Source: Hyunsoonleella ulvae (lineage in GTDB: Bacteria; Bacteroidota; Bacteroidia; Flavobacteriales; Flavobacteriaceae). From it: 64,000 nt of DNA. Shown here piece after piece: positions 18,761 to 27,931 of this stretch (its first letter is position 1; each line of letters starts with the position of its first letter). The stretch lies in assembly GCF_016827605.1 (NCBI RefSeq), contig NZ_JAEPJQ010000002.1:124001-188000 (forward strand). The letters run 5' to 3'. A program made the translations under genes and the position numbers. The notes under the pieces are model-generated. The model saw only the letters and a list, made by a program, of their open reading frames with translations. It had not been told where the DNA came from and searched no databases.

Positions 18761-20200
18761 CTATATTTGTGGACTTTTTTTATGCTCATATGTAACTTTG
18801 AAATCTTTGAATTCCATAGAGAAAGGTTCTATACCATTATCGCCATCTAAAGCTACACGTCTCTTAGGTGCTAAAGCCTTAATCTTAACAAACATTTCTG
18901 TAATTGGGTCATCAAGTTTAAGTTCAACACTAGCTTGAGATTCTATGAGTTGATGCCAAGAACTCCAAGCGACAGTATCATCTAATTCGACACCTGTGAA
19001 ATTCATTTGATTTCTTGAAAGAACAAAAATTTTGACATCATTAATTTCTGAAAATTTTACTTTTATATTGTTAATTTGAAGAGAGTTTATAATGGTCTTA
19101 GAATCATTATTTAGAACCCAATATTTCATTTTATTAACCCACTCGTTAGCTTTATCAAACAAATTACTTATCCTACTGTACCGCTCTTTCATAGAATAAT
19201 TATATGGGTCTTGCCACTTCAATTGAAATAAGCCTAAATTTTTGGTTTTAGTGTCATAAACAATTGCATCTATATCGGTTTTAATACCTTCAAATAATAT
19301 ATTAACACCTCTTGGGACTTTAATAATTCTATCAGATGGAAAGAATTTAAAAAGCTCACTTCGAAACCTATCTTCTCGTTTGTTGACTGATTTGTCATAA
19401 TCACTACGATATCTTCTTTTTAATTCTTTGTTAAGAAGTAAAATTGGATTAGTAAGAACTCCGGCTATTGATTTAATAAAAAGGTTTTTGCCAACTTCAA
19501 AGTACATAGGTGGTGGCGCAGACGGATAATCTAAATAGTAATTATAGTTGTCTTTTGTAAGCGTTACACAAGATAAAATTTGCGATACATCCTTAATACT
19601 CATATCAAGATAATCTGCATACATTTTAATTTCTCTATCTTGAAAACAAGTGTACGACAGAATGTTATGCAAATCTATTTTAGGGTATGATTTTACTAAC
19701 TCTAGACAAGCTTCGAGCCTCATAATAGAAGTACCCATTATAATTTCTATCAAATCAACATAACGGCAATACTCTATACCTCCAAAAACATCTTTTGTAC
19801 CAAAGTCATCATAACCTTGGCATCTAAGCATATGAAAATGTCCTCTTTGATTATAATATTCGTCTAAAATTGGTGTTGAATGATACACTATCATTTTGCC
19901 ATCAGGACTGCTAATTATTCTTTTTAACTCCTCTTTTATTTCTTGTTCATTAAAAGGTTTCTGCTTTTTTCTTTCTAAGATTATTTTTTCAACGATATTA
20001 TCTACATAAAAATTTAAACTTTGCTTGTCAAATCTTTCAAGACCAGTATACTTATGGTTATAATCAAAAACGAATTCATTATTACTCTTTTCTGATATTT
20101 CTAATAATTCTGATTTCTCATATTCTATTAGCTGTTTACAAAAGGATAATTTACCAGAATAAATAATATTTGCATCACACCTTTGATATCTGCGGCTCCA
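18761..20200 (-). pseudogene. 5'-truncated PD-(D/E)XK-like nuclease gene
   Basis: The first in-frame ATG is at 19894 (377 aa), yet the same frame stays open for another 102 codons upstream to 20200 with no ATG, GTG or TTG. The extra sequence reads like real protein (SGKLSFCKQLIEYEKSELL). The gene therefore seems to have lost its 5' end. In the 377-aa part, Glu180, Asp207/Asp209 (KTDIDAIVYD) and Gln224-Leu-Lys226 (LFQLKW) fit a PD-(D/E)XK nuclease core of the Q-x-K type seen in Mrr/NERD-like enzymes. A restriction or defence role is possible. The upstream open part overlaps the end of the rteC fragment in a different frame, which suggests a deletion joined the two. It may still be translated from 19894. 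Confidence 0.7.
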
Positions 20201-20871
20201 CTATTGATTGACCCTGAACTATGCAGCGCATAGATAAGTTCTATCAGATCGGTTTTGTTACCGGTCCAATTTAAATTAGATTCCTTTTGGAATGGGTTAT
20301 AAATTCCTTTCATTTTAATCCCTGTTTTCAATTTACTTATTTCTATTTTTAATTTTATGATTAGCTTTTCATAAGCTATGATTGTAGCCAATGTTGAACA
20401 ATGGCTGGTTGAGAAGTTTTGATCTGTTAAAAATTGATAGTCTTCTTTATTGAGGCGCACTTTGGCATTTTTAGTTAAAAAGTATTGCTCATCTAAATGC
20501 GTTGCGCCCCTTTTAAAATAATAAAAGAACTCTTGGTTGTTGGTAAAGTATTCCTGAAGCGTATTAATATAGTTGTTATAGTATTTAGTTTGAGCCTTTG
20601 TGTCTGTTTTTGGACGTTTACTTTCGATATTGAAATTTTCAACGAAATAGATGAGTTTACTCAGTACTTTTGGTTTTATGCTTTTATAAAAGCTTATTTC
20701 TTCTTCATTAGATAAAAATCCATTAGATACCACCCAACGTCTTAACTCTTCTAAGGTGTATTTACAAAATTCAACCCCTTTTTCGGATATAAAAAATATA
20801 TCATCATTTTCAGAGTTTAGCGTTTTTATTTTTTGTTCAAGTTCTTCTATAAGTTTGTTGTAGGATTTCAA
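20128..20871 (-). pseudogene. RteC-family protein, C-terminally truncated
   Basis: The 247-aa frame matches RteC, a regulator and excision-related protein of CTnDOT-type conjugative transposons. Recognisable segments are ELRRWVVSNGFLSNEEEI, FFYYFKRGATHLDEQYFLT and, most typical, WTGNKTDLIELIYALHSSG. Homology seems to stop at about residue 231, just after GAADIK. The last 16 residues read as an unrelated hydrophobic tail, and the expected final roughly 50 residues are missing. The frame of the next gene is open across this same point, so this is best read as a deletion remnant. The intergenic stretch 20872-21011 holds nothing recognisable. Together with the IntDOT-like integrase it points to the remains of a larger conjugative element. 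Confidence 0.75.
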
Positions 20872-21011
20872 TTAACATGATTTTAGACTGAGGCATTTCA
20901 AAACCAATTTAATTCTAAGGAAGGTATTACATTTTGCTATTGGGTTCTTTAAATACCATGTTTCACTTCATTACTTTATATTCTTATGCGTAGTGGCCGT
21001 AAATATTACTA

Positions 21012-21717
21012 TTAAAGCTTCCAATAATAGTTTATTCGTAACCAAAATTTATGTTCAGTTTCACTCGCTTTTATAAAGGCAGCAACTCTGTAGTCTAATC
21101 CAAACTCCAAACGTTCTTTTTCTGACAGGGTATACCCTAGTAAAGGCACTATGCGTACTTCTATATCATAGCCTTCTTTAAACTTATTTAGATATTCATT
21201 ATTCAACTTGAAGTAGAATTCATTCAGGTTCAAAGTTTGTCCGTTAATGGGTTTTTCCAAGGCTATTCTATATCGAAAACGAAACTCTGGTTTGTTTTGT
21301 ACTTCAAAGCTTTGGTCAGCCCTAAGCCTATGAGATAGCTTAAATGTACTGTATTCCCTTATATACAGATACTGTTGTATAAAACGGTGCATTACAATAT
21401 CTCGTCCAAACCTTGTGAGATAACCACCTCCAAAAGACTTATTATATATTTTCTTCGAAACAAAGTTTGTTACATCTGTAAATAAATATTTAGACCCCAA
21501 TATTTCAGACTTATTAAAATTTCCCTCAGAAAACACTTGTCTAGCTTCTACCCTAGAATTTAAAGTCCAACCATTATAAAGCTTAAACCCAATGTTGAGA
21601 TTAGGCAACATACCAAACTGATATTCTTCTTGGGAATTACTTTTAAATGTGATGCAATTGAATAGAACTATTATGACTATTTTTTTTCTGATAACTACTA
21701 CTTTTATATAAAAACAT
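21012..21717 (-). pseudogene. DUF2490-type protein with frameshift in an A8 tract
   Basis: From the first in-frame ATG (21611) the protein has 199 aa and resembles the DUF2490 group, beta-rich proteins presumed to form an outer-membrane barrel. Amphipathic strands repeat throughout, and the end LRINYYWKL with terminal aromatics suits an outer-membrane protein. This start has no signal peptide, but the same frame is open upstream and encodes a signal-like stretch (IVIIVLFNCITFKSNSQ). That stretch lacks a start codon unless the frame shifts by one base in the run of eight A (plus-strand T at 21680-21687). Removing one A would join it to an ATG at 21717 and give 234 aa. It may be a sequencing error, a disrupted gene or a phase-variable one. 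Confidence 0.65.
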
Positions 21718-21816
21718 AATTATTTAGTTTTGGTGCAAAGTCTTGAAGATGCTATTTTTATTAACTTAAAAAGCATTTACACTAAACTTATATAGACAGC
21801 CCAAAAAGCTTAAAAA

Positions 21817-22842
21817 TTAAGCTACAACTAATTCTTTCATCCTAGTTGCTACTATCTCTGGTGTTATATCACGCTGAGGAGACCCGAACATCTCATACCC
21901 TACCATGAATTTTTTCACTGTGGCGCTTCTTAACAACGGTGGATAAAAACTCATGTGCCAATGCCAGTGACTATTATCTTCTCCGTTGGTTGGTGCTTGA
22001 TGAATACCACTAGAATATGGGAACGAGGTGTTGAAAATCTTATCGTAAGCTTTTGTTAATACCGAAATAGCTTCCGCATATAAATAAGCCTCTTCATCGT
22101 TTAGTTCTAAGATGCTTTTTTTATGTGCTTTTGGAACAATCATAGCCTCAAATGGCCATAAAGCCCAGAATGGAACTAAAACTACAAAGGCGTCATTCTC
22201 AAAAATAATACGCTCTTTTTTCTCTAATTCTTGAGCCAAATAATCGCCCAATAAACTGCTCCCGTTCTTTCTGAAGTAGTTTAATTGTTGGGCATTCTTT
22301 TTTTCAACTTCATTAGGTAAGGTTGACTGACTCCAAATTTGTCCGTGTGGGTGGGGATTACTACAACCCATCACAGCCCCTTTGTTTTCAAAAATCTGTA
22401 CATAGTTGATTAACTTATTATCACCTAATTCTTTATACTCTTTTTGCCATGCGAAAACTACTTTTTGAATTTCGTTTGCATTCATATTTGCTAAACTTTT
22501 TGAGTGGTCTGGACTAAAGCAAACTACTTTACAAATTCCTTTTTCGCTTTTAGCTACTAACAGACCATCATTCACCTCAAAGTCAGGAGAGTCTTTTTGA
22601 AGTGCAGCAAAGTCATTAGTGAATATAAACACATCCTCATATTTAGGATTTACTTCACCATTTATTCTGGTATTTCCAGCACATAAGTAGCAAGACTCAT
22701 CATAGGCAGGTCTCTTTTCGTTGTTTACCACTTCATTTTGTCCTTGCCATGGTCTTTTGGCTCTATGCGGAGACACTAAGACCCATTCTCCTGTTAATAT
22801 ATTAAAGCGCTTATGAGAGTAATCTTGTAAATTGGTTTTCAT
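21817..22842 (-). CDS. galT: Galactose-1-phosphate uridylyltransferase GalT
   Basis: A 341-aa Leloir-pathway enzyme that exchanges UMP between UDP-glucose and galactose 1-phosphate. The N terminus HKRFNILTGEWVLVSPHRAKRPWQG and the active-site triad NPHPHGQIW (HPH, whose second His is the uridylylated nucleophile) are unmistakable. YLCAGN (Cys pair region) and the late HWHWHMSFYPP supply the metal-site residues. The start at 22842 is chosen because it lies 1 nt after the galE stop and gives the normal length; an ATG at 22905 would add 21 residues from within galE. It is the last gene of the minus-strand locus and is coupled to galE. Confidence 0.96.
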   Translation of the reverse strand: MKTNLQDYSHKRFNILTGEWVLVSPHRAKRPWQGQNEVVNNEKRPAYDESCYLCAGNTRINGEVNPKYEDVFIFTNDFAALQKDSPDFEVNDGLLVAKSEKGICKVVCFSPDHSKSLANMNANEIQKVVFAWQKEYKELGDNKLINYVQIFENKGAVMGCSNPHPHGQIWSQSTLPNEVEKKNAQQLNYFRKNGSSLLGDYLAQELEKKERIIFENDAFVVLVPFWALWPFEAMIVPKAHKKSILELNDEEAYLYAEAISVLTKAYDKIFNTSFPYSSGIHQAPTNGEDNSHWHWHMSFYPPLLRSATVKKFMVGYEMFGSPQRDITPEIVATRMKELVVA

Positions 22843-22843
22843 A

Positions 22844-23887
22844 TTAATTTTCTTGTAAATTTTGTTCTTGCCTATAATTTTGCTCCCATTTCCACGCTGT
22901 TGCAATCATATTCTCCAAATTTCTTTTAGCGACCCAACCCAATTTTGTCTTTGCCAAACTTGTATCTGAATATAATTGGGGTACATCTCCAGGTCTTCGA
23001 TCGGCAATTGTGTAATTGACTTTTTGATTTAGAACCTTTTCAAATGCATTTATAATTTCCAATACTGAATACCCATTCCCTGTACCTAAATTGAAAGTCT
23101 CAAAAGCATTTTCTTGTTTTTTCTCTAATAGTCGTTGGACCGCAATAACGTGTGCCTCTGCTAAGTCTACAACATGAATATAATCTCGAATAGGTGTACC
23201 ATCCTTAGTTGGATAATCATTACCAAATACACTTAAAGTTTTCCTAATACCAACTGCTGTTTGCGTTATATAGGGCATCAAATTATTTGGAATACCATTT
23301 GGTAATTCACCTAGACATCCAGAATCATGGGCACCAATTGGATTAAAATATCGCAAAGAAATCGCTGATAAATCTTTATTTGAAATAGTAATATCCTCAA
23401 GTACCTCCTCTGCTACTCTTTTTGTGTTTCCATATGGAGAAAAGGGTCGCTTGGTTTTATTTTTCTCTGTTATTGGTAATTCGTCAGGATTGCCATACAC
23501 CGTGGCCGAAGATGAAAAAATAAAATTATTAATATTATATTTTTCCATAGCCACCAATACATTTATTAAGGCATAGAGATTATTATGATAATATTTCAAG
23601 GGTTTTTCAATAGATTCCGATACTGCCTTGTGTGCTGCAAAATGAATTACTGCGTCTATATTTTTATTGTAACAAAACATATTGTCACATAAAAAACTAT
23701 CCTTTAAATCAACCTCTAATAATTTAGGTCTAATTCCTGTAATAGATTTTATTCTATCAAGAACTTCTTTATTGGAATTAGATAAATCGTCAAGTATTAA
23801 GACTTCAAAATCGTTTTCTATTAAAGCAACTGCAGTATGCGATCCAATATAACCGCAACCTCCTGTTACCATTATTCTTTTTTTCAT
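22844..23887 (-). CDS. galE: UDP-glucose 4-epimerase GalE
   Basis: A 347-aa extended-type SDR enzyme that interconverts UDP-galactose and UDP-glucose. The NAD site is GGCGYIGSHT at the N terminus, the catalytic YxxxK occurs in PYGNTK with an upstream Ser in FSSSATVYG, and substrate-binding segments RYFNPIGAH and RDYIHVVDLA are intact. It is cytoplasmic. galT follows at 1 nt, while the OPA transporter gene lies 26 nt upstream. With GalT it forms the galactose branch of this locus. No galactokinase is visible in the window, so galactose 1-phosphate might come from elsewhere or directly from a phosphodiester. Confidence 0.97.
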   Translation of the reverse strand: MKKRIMVTGGCGYIGSHTAVALIENDFEVLILDDLSNSNKEVLDRIKSITGIRPKLLEVDLKDSFLCDNMFCYNKNIDAVIHFAAHKAVSESIEKPLKYYHNNLYALINVLVAMEKYNINNFIFSSSATVYGNPDELPITEKNKTKRPFSPYGNTKRVAEEVLEDITISNKDLSAISLRYFNPIGAHDSGCLGELPNGIPNNLMPYITQTAVGIRKTLSVFGNDYPTKDGTPIRDYIHVVDLAEAHVIAVQRLLEKKQENAFETFNLGTGNGYSVLEIINAFEKVLNQKVNYTIADRRPGDVPQLYSDTSLAKTKLGWVAKRNLENMIATAWKWEQNYRQEQNLQEN

Positions 23888-23913
23888 AATAAAAACCTAA
23901 TTATTTAATTACT

Positions 23914-25266
23914 TCAATCTTTAGCTTTTGCATTCCAAACTAACACAGCTAAAATCATTGAAAGTATAGCTGCGCCTAACCAAAATATCCTTATCTGTGA
24001 AAAATCATAAGTCATTACTCCTCCTACCATTGATGAAGAACCCTCTATATATATCCCACTCATAACCTCCTGGATACCAGCACCAGCGTAACTAGCTATA
24101 CCAATCAAACCCATAGCTGCTCCTGCTGCTTTCTTTGGTGCCAAATCCACGGCCATTAACCCTCCCAAAAAAGTGATTAAAATCCCAATTGCAAATCCAT
24201 GTACAATCATTGAAATGGAGTCTGTTAACACACTTGAATTTGGATAAAACAAAAAGACTGATACTGATACAACATTGAGGATTCCTGCTACCAGGGCTGG
24301 TACGTTCCTGCTACCTTTAAAGAACCTGTCGGATATAAATCCAGAAACTACAGTTCCTATGATTCCCGATATGGCTGTCAATCCAATAATTTGAGCTGCC
24401 TCAATATTGCTGTAGCCTTTCTCTGCCTCGGCATAAAACACTCCCCAACTTTCAATAGCATACCGAATGACGTACATTAATGCTGATGATAGTGCAAGTA
24501 ACCAAATAGCCGGGTTTTTCAGTATAGCCTTTTGGGAACTGCTTACATCTTTGGGTTTATTTACAAGTGGCTTTTCCCCTTTCTCTTTTTGTTCTAGCGA
24601 TACCACAGATGGTAAGCCTTTGCTCTCCGGACTATCATACAAAAATAGCTTTACCATAATAGCTCCTATTATTCCAACTACTCCTGCGCCCCAAAAACCC
24701 CATTGCCAACCACCTAAACCAATCAAAAATGGTAACAGGGTGAAGGCTATTGCTTTTCCTATATTATGGCTGGCACTCCACGCCGCATAATAGGTGCCTC
24801 GCTCTTTTGCTTTAAACCACCTAGTAAGGGCTACTACGCAAGGGGCTGCTCCCTGTGACTGGAACCAACCACTTAAACCCCATACTACAATAAACACCAC
24901 AAAAATTGGAAAAAAGCCCAAAATTAAGTTGGCCAAAGCCGTAAAAAGTAAACCTATTGAAATAAATTTATTGACATTTAAATGGTCTGATAAAAAGCCA
25001 TTTACTAACTTACCTATTGCATAGGAAAAGAAAAGAGCCGAACCAATTTGTCCTAATTGTGCTGGGTTAAATATTTCTGCATCCACTAGAGGTTTTTTAA
25101 TGACGCTCAAACTCAACCTACAAACATAAAAAAAAGCATATCCAAATGTGGCCGAGAGAAAAACACTCCATTTGGACAGCTTATATTTTCTAGTTGATTC
25201 TGTTACATCATTTATCTCTTCCTTTGCTGGAAGTGGGGCAAAGAATTTTTTAATAATTTTAATCAT
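23914..25266 (-). CDS. OPA-family MFS transporter (GlpT-like)
   Basis: A 450-aa transporter with 12 predicted transmembrane helices of the organophosphate:phosphate antiporter family (GlpT, UhpT, UhpC, PgtP). The KYKLSKWSVFLSATFGYAFFY start, YVCRLSLSVIKKPL in helix 1 with its conserved Arg, and the loop SGWFQSQGAAPCVVALTRWF in helices 4-5 are characteristic. It should import a phosphorylated small molecule in exchange for phosphate. Next to two glycerophosphodiester phosphodiesterase genes the natural guess is glycerol 3-phosphate, while galE-galT downstream keep a hexose phosphate possible. It is separated from the upstream GDPD gene by a terminator-like hairpin but joined to galE by only 26 nt. 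Confidence 0.9.
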   Translation of the reverse strand: MIKIIKKFFAPLPAKEEINDVTESTRKYKLSKWSVFLSATFGYAFFYVCRLSLSVIKKPLVDAEIFNPAQLGQIGSALFFSYAIGKLVNGFLSDHLNVNKFISIGLLFTALANLILGFFPIFVVFIVVWGLSGWFQSQGAAPCVVALTRWFKAKERGTYYAAWSASHNIGKAIAFTLLPFLIGLGGWQWGFWGAGVVGIIGAIMVKLFLYDSPESKGLPSVVSLEQKEKGEKPLVNKPKDVSSSQKAILKNPAIWLLALSSALMYVIRYAIESWGVFYAEAEKGYSNIEAAQIIGLTAISGIIGTVVSGFISDRFFKGSRNVPALVAGILNVVSVSVFLFYPNSSVLTDSISMIVHGFAIGILITFLGGLMAVDLAPKKAAGAAMGLIGIASYAGAGIQEVMSGIYIEGSSSMVGGVMTYDFSQIRIFWLGAAILSMILAVLVWNAKAKD

Positions 25267-25316
25267 AATTAAATTTTTAGATTTTTAGATGAGTTTTTCG
25301 GGAAGGATATTATTTG

Positions 25317-25343
25317 GAAAAAGCGCAGTAATACAACTGCGCC
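25317..25343 (-). terminator. Hairpin terminator after the second GDPD gene
   Basis: Read on the minus strand, GCGCAGT (25342 to 25336) pairs with ACTGCGC (25329 to 25323) around a 6-nt loop and is followed by a run of five T. It would stop most of the susC-susD-GDPD transcript before the transporter-gal genes. Those genes would then have a separate promoter or lower, read-through expression. Confidence 0.7.
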
Positions 25344-25395
25344 ATTTCACTTTCAACTAAACTAAATTAAAACTAACTCATGCTATTAATAGTTC

Positions 25396-26340
25396 TTAGT
25401 TATGAAGTCCTTTGCTCCTTAAATACTTCAATAATAATTCAGGTCTATCGGTTTGAATGATATCAATATTATTATCAATAAACCAATCGTAAATTGCAGG
25501 GTTTTGCACAGCTTTTTCATCATCATGCCCTGCATTGTGATGTGCCCATAGTGCATTAACCCAAATACTTGAGCCACTATCCCTGATTTTTTTAAATTCT
25601 TTTATGAATTTGATACTATCATGTTTCACCGTAAATTCAAATGCTACAGGTGTGTTACTAGAAGATAAATACTCTTCAACTATTGTAGTTGCGTTTTTAT
25701 TCGGCAATCCTAATATTGGCATAAAATGAACTTTACCTAGGTAAGCTCCAAATTCATTTTCAACCTCGGACAAAGATTTTGCCCCTTTAATTACAACTTG
25801 GTCTTGTGTATCAGTTTCTTTGATAATGGCATAACATTTATCAAAAATGCTATAACTCTTATCTAGATTAACTAATATTTTGCCCTTGGCTACTTCTAAA
25901 GCTTGTTTTAGAGTAGGTATTTTATGTTGGGTTGCCACCCCTAATCCATCAACTAACCGTAATGTTCTCAGAGAATCCAAGGACCATTCATTTATATTAC
26001 CTTTACCAGTAGTAGTTCTATCTATAGTTTTGTCGTGCATTAAAACTAAGTGACCATCTTTAGTTTCTCTTATATCAATTTCAACCATGTCCACACCCAT
26101 TTCAATACAATTTTTTATAGCCTGTAAAGAGTTTTCTGGTGCATTTCGCCAATCGCCTCTATGAGAAACAACAATGATTTGATTGTTATTTGAATCTTCT
26201 AAATTTGCTATTTTATCTTTTAAGGTTGTATTTACTGTCAGTTTTTCATCATTTTTAATATTTGAATCGCAAGGACATTCTTCTTTGCATCCAGTAAAAA
26301 CAGCTAAAAAAATAATTATAAGTAAAATGGGTGTTCGCAT
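25396..26340 (-). CDS. Glycerophosphodiester phosphodiesterase, lipoprotein
   Basis: A 314-aa enzyme of the GDPD/GlpQ family, which cleaves glycerophosphodiesters to glycerol 3-phosphate and an alcohol. A type II signal peptide ends in FTGC with Cys18, so it is membrane-anchored and acts in the periplasm or at the cell surface. The TIM-barrel catalytic elements are complete: His60-Arg61 in SHRGDW, Glu69 in PENS, Glu87 and Asp89 in MVEIDIRE, and His102 in LMHDKTIDRTT. It is a paralogue of the PKD-GDPD enzyme at 29441-30550. It lies between a beta-propeller gene and the OPA transporter, which could take up its product. A broad specificity for the alcohol part is normal for this family. Confidence 0.95.
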   Translation of the reverse strand: MRTPILLIIIFLAVFTGCKEECPCDSNIKNDEKLTVNTTLKDKIANLEDSNNNQIIVVSHRGDWRNAPENSLQAIKNCIEMGVDMVEIDIRETKDGHLVLMHDKTIDRTTTGKGNINEWSLDSLRTLRLVDGLGVATQHKIPTLKQALEVAKGKILVNLDKSYSIFDKCYAIIKETDTQDQVVIKGAKSLSEVENEFGAYLGKVHFMPILGLPNKNATTIVEEYLSSSNTPVAFEFTVKHDSIKFIKEFKKIRDSGSSIWVNALWAHHNAGHDDEKAVQNPAIYDWFIDNNIDIIQTDRPELLLKYLRSKGLHN

Positions 26341-26365
26341 GATATTTTTAATGTTTCAGCTAAGT

Positions 26366-27844
26366 TTATTTAATCACTAATTTTGAGGTTGCTACTTTAG
26401 CATCTTCATTTACTTTCAAAATATAAACTCCAGCTCTTAAATTTGAAGTTTTAATCATCTCATTTGCTTCAATACTTTTTGCGTACACTTGTTTACCTAA
26501 CATATCAAAGATTTGAATCGATTTTATACCATTTGAATCTGTTGACACATAAAACTCTCCATTATTAACTGGATTAGGGTATACTGTGAATCCGTTAATA
26601 AATTCTCTAGATGTTGATAAGGTAATGGCGTTTACGTTTGATGTGTGTCTTGCATTTTTACCATACATAGGCCAGCCTCCTACTTGTAAACCAGTTGCAG
26701 AAGTAGTTAAGGCACTTAATTTACCCGCAGAAGCTGTTTCAACACCAACGTAAATTGTACCATCTGAATTAATGGCTGCCGGAGATGTAATTTTAGTTCC
26801 TAAACTTAAAGGCGTGTAAGCTTCTGTACCATCGCTATTAAGTACATAAAACATTCCACTAGTGTCACCAAAATATAATCTGCCTAGGTTATCAATAGCA
26901 GGCACAACTTCAATTGCTGAACTTGCTGTGTAAGTCCAAAGTATATTTCCATTTAATGGATTAAATGCTTGCATTTTTCCTCCAGTATTACCTAAATACA
27001 CAGTTCCATCAGCGGCTACTGCCGGACCACCCTTCTCGACATTTTCACCAGTAAAGGTAACAGACCATTTCTCAGTACCATCTATCGGGTTATATGCTTT
27101 CAATACACCATCACCTGCTGAATTTAATTTTGCGGAAGCATAAATTGTTCCATCATCTGCAAGTGCTATTGCTGAACTGGCATAACCACCTGACCCATAT
27201 GTTGCAGACCATTTTTGAGTACCATCTGGATTAATTGCATAAATATTATCGTTAGTTGCAATGGCATAAATAGTTCCATCAGATGCTATAGCAGGTACGC
27301 AATTAAAATCAGTTCCTGTTTCAAAAATCCAATTTTGTGTTGTCAAATCAAGCGAAAAGTTTCGAGCTCCTCTATCATTGTTATTACGAGTCATTATATA
27401 AACTTCTCCATTTGAGGCAAAAGCTGGAGCTGAATAACGTACTCTAGAGTTCATATAAAAAGTACGTAAAGTATCCCCCGTAGCAGCATTAAATCGATGT
27501 ACACGTCTTCCATAATGACCGCTTATATAAACTGATCCATCTGCATTTATTGAAGGACTGGATATAACTTGATCTACTTTACCTTGAGAAGAACCTTCAT
27601 TAACATGTCCCATCCATTTTAGAGTGTTATTTGGGTTTATAGCAAAGAGATTTTCAGGAGAAGTCTCATAGGTTAGTGTTTCTCTTGTACCATAATCACA
27701 AGCTATGTAAATTGTACCATCGTTTGCAATAGCTGGACCCGAGTAAGCTACTTTATCTGGTAATGAATAAGACCAGCTTTCAACTAATTGACCGTAAGAA
27801 GCCATAGATAATAATAATCCTAATACTGTGTAAAATTTTTTCAT
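26366..27844 (-). CDS. PQQ-like beta-propeller protein, T9SS cargo
   Basis: A 492-aa secreted protein. A signal peptide (residues 1-18) is followed by about eight blades of the PQQ/BamB-like repeat, seen as recurrent DGTIYIA, DGSVYIS, DGTIYAI and DGTVYLGN motifs alternating with NGNILWTYT-like strands. It ends in a type IX sorting tail (FTVYPNPVNNGEFYV to the terminal ATSKLVIK). Catalytic PQQ-enzyme residues are not obvious, so this is more likely a binding or scaffold protein than a dehydrogenase. It is a close paralogue of the neighbour at 27932-29428; both share a final GWPMY(G/A)K..(R/K)HT segment. In this locus it may capture the substrate outside the cell. That role is inferred from context. 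Confidence 0.88.
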   Translation of the reverse strand: MKKFYTVLGLLLSMASYGQLVESWSYSLPDKVAYSGPAIANDGTIYIACDYGTRETLTYETSPENLFAINPNNTLKWMGHVNEGSSQGKVDQVISSPSINADGSVYISGHYGRRVHRFNAATGDTLRTFYMNSRVRYSAPAFASNGEVYIMTRNNNDRGARNFSLDLTTQNWIFETGTDFNCVPAIASDGTIYAIATNDNIYAINPDGTQKWSATYGSGGYASSAIALADDGTIYASAKLNSAGDGVLKAYNPIDGTEKWSVTFTGENVEKGGPAVAADGTVYLGNTGGKMQAFNPLNGNILWTYTASSAIEVVPAIDNLGRLYFGDTSGMFYVLNSDGTEAYTPLSLGTKITSPAAINSDGTIYVGVETASAGKLSALTTSATGLQVGGWPMYGKNARHTSNVNAITLSTSREFINGFTVYPNPVNNGEFYVSTDSNGIKSIQIFDMLGKQVYAKSIEANEMIKTSNLRAGVYILKVNEDAKVATSKLVIK

Positions 27845-27874
27845 AATATTTAAGTTTTGGAATGTTAGTTATCT

Positions 27875-27899
27875 GGACGGCTCTTAAAAAGAACCGTCC
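27875..27899. other. Intergenic hairpin between the two propeller genes
   Basis: GGACGGCTCTT (27875-27885) and GAACCGTCC (27891-27899) form a stem with one wobble or mismatch around an A-rich loop. On the transcribed minus strand no T run follows, so it may stabilise or partition the message (processing or attenuation) rather than terminate it. Confidence 0.45.
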
Positions 27900-27931
27900 G
27901 ATATTTATTTAATAAATTGGTTTTGAATACT

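Noticed and set aside
14999-21011. Direct repeat of the tRNA-Ser 3' end as island attachment site
   Set aside because: I looked for a second copy of TTCGAATCCCTCTTTCTCC downstream of the integrase and found none, so tRNA-directed integration is not supported within the window.
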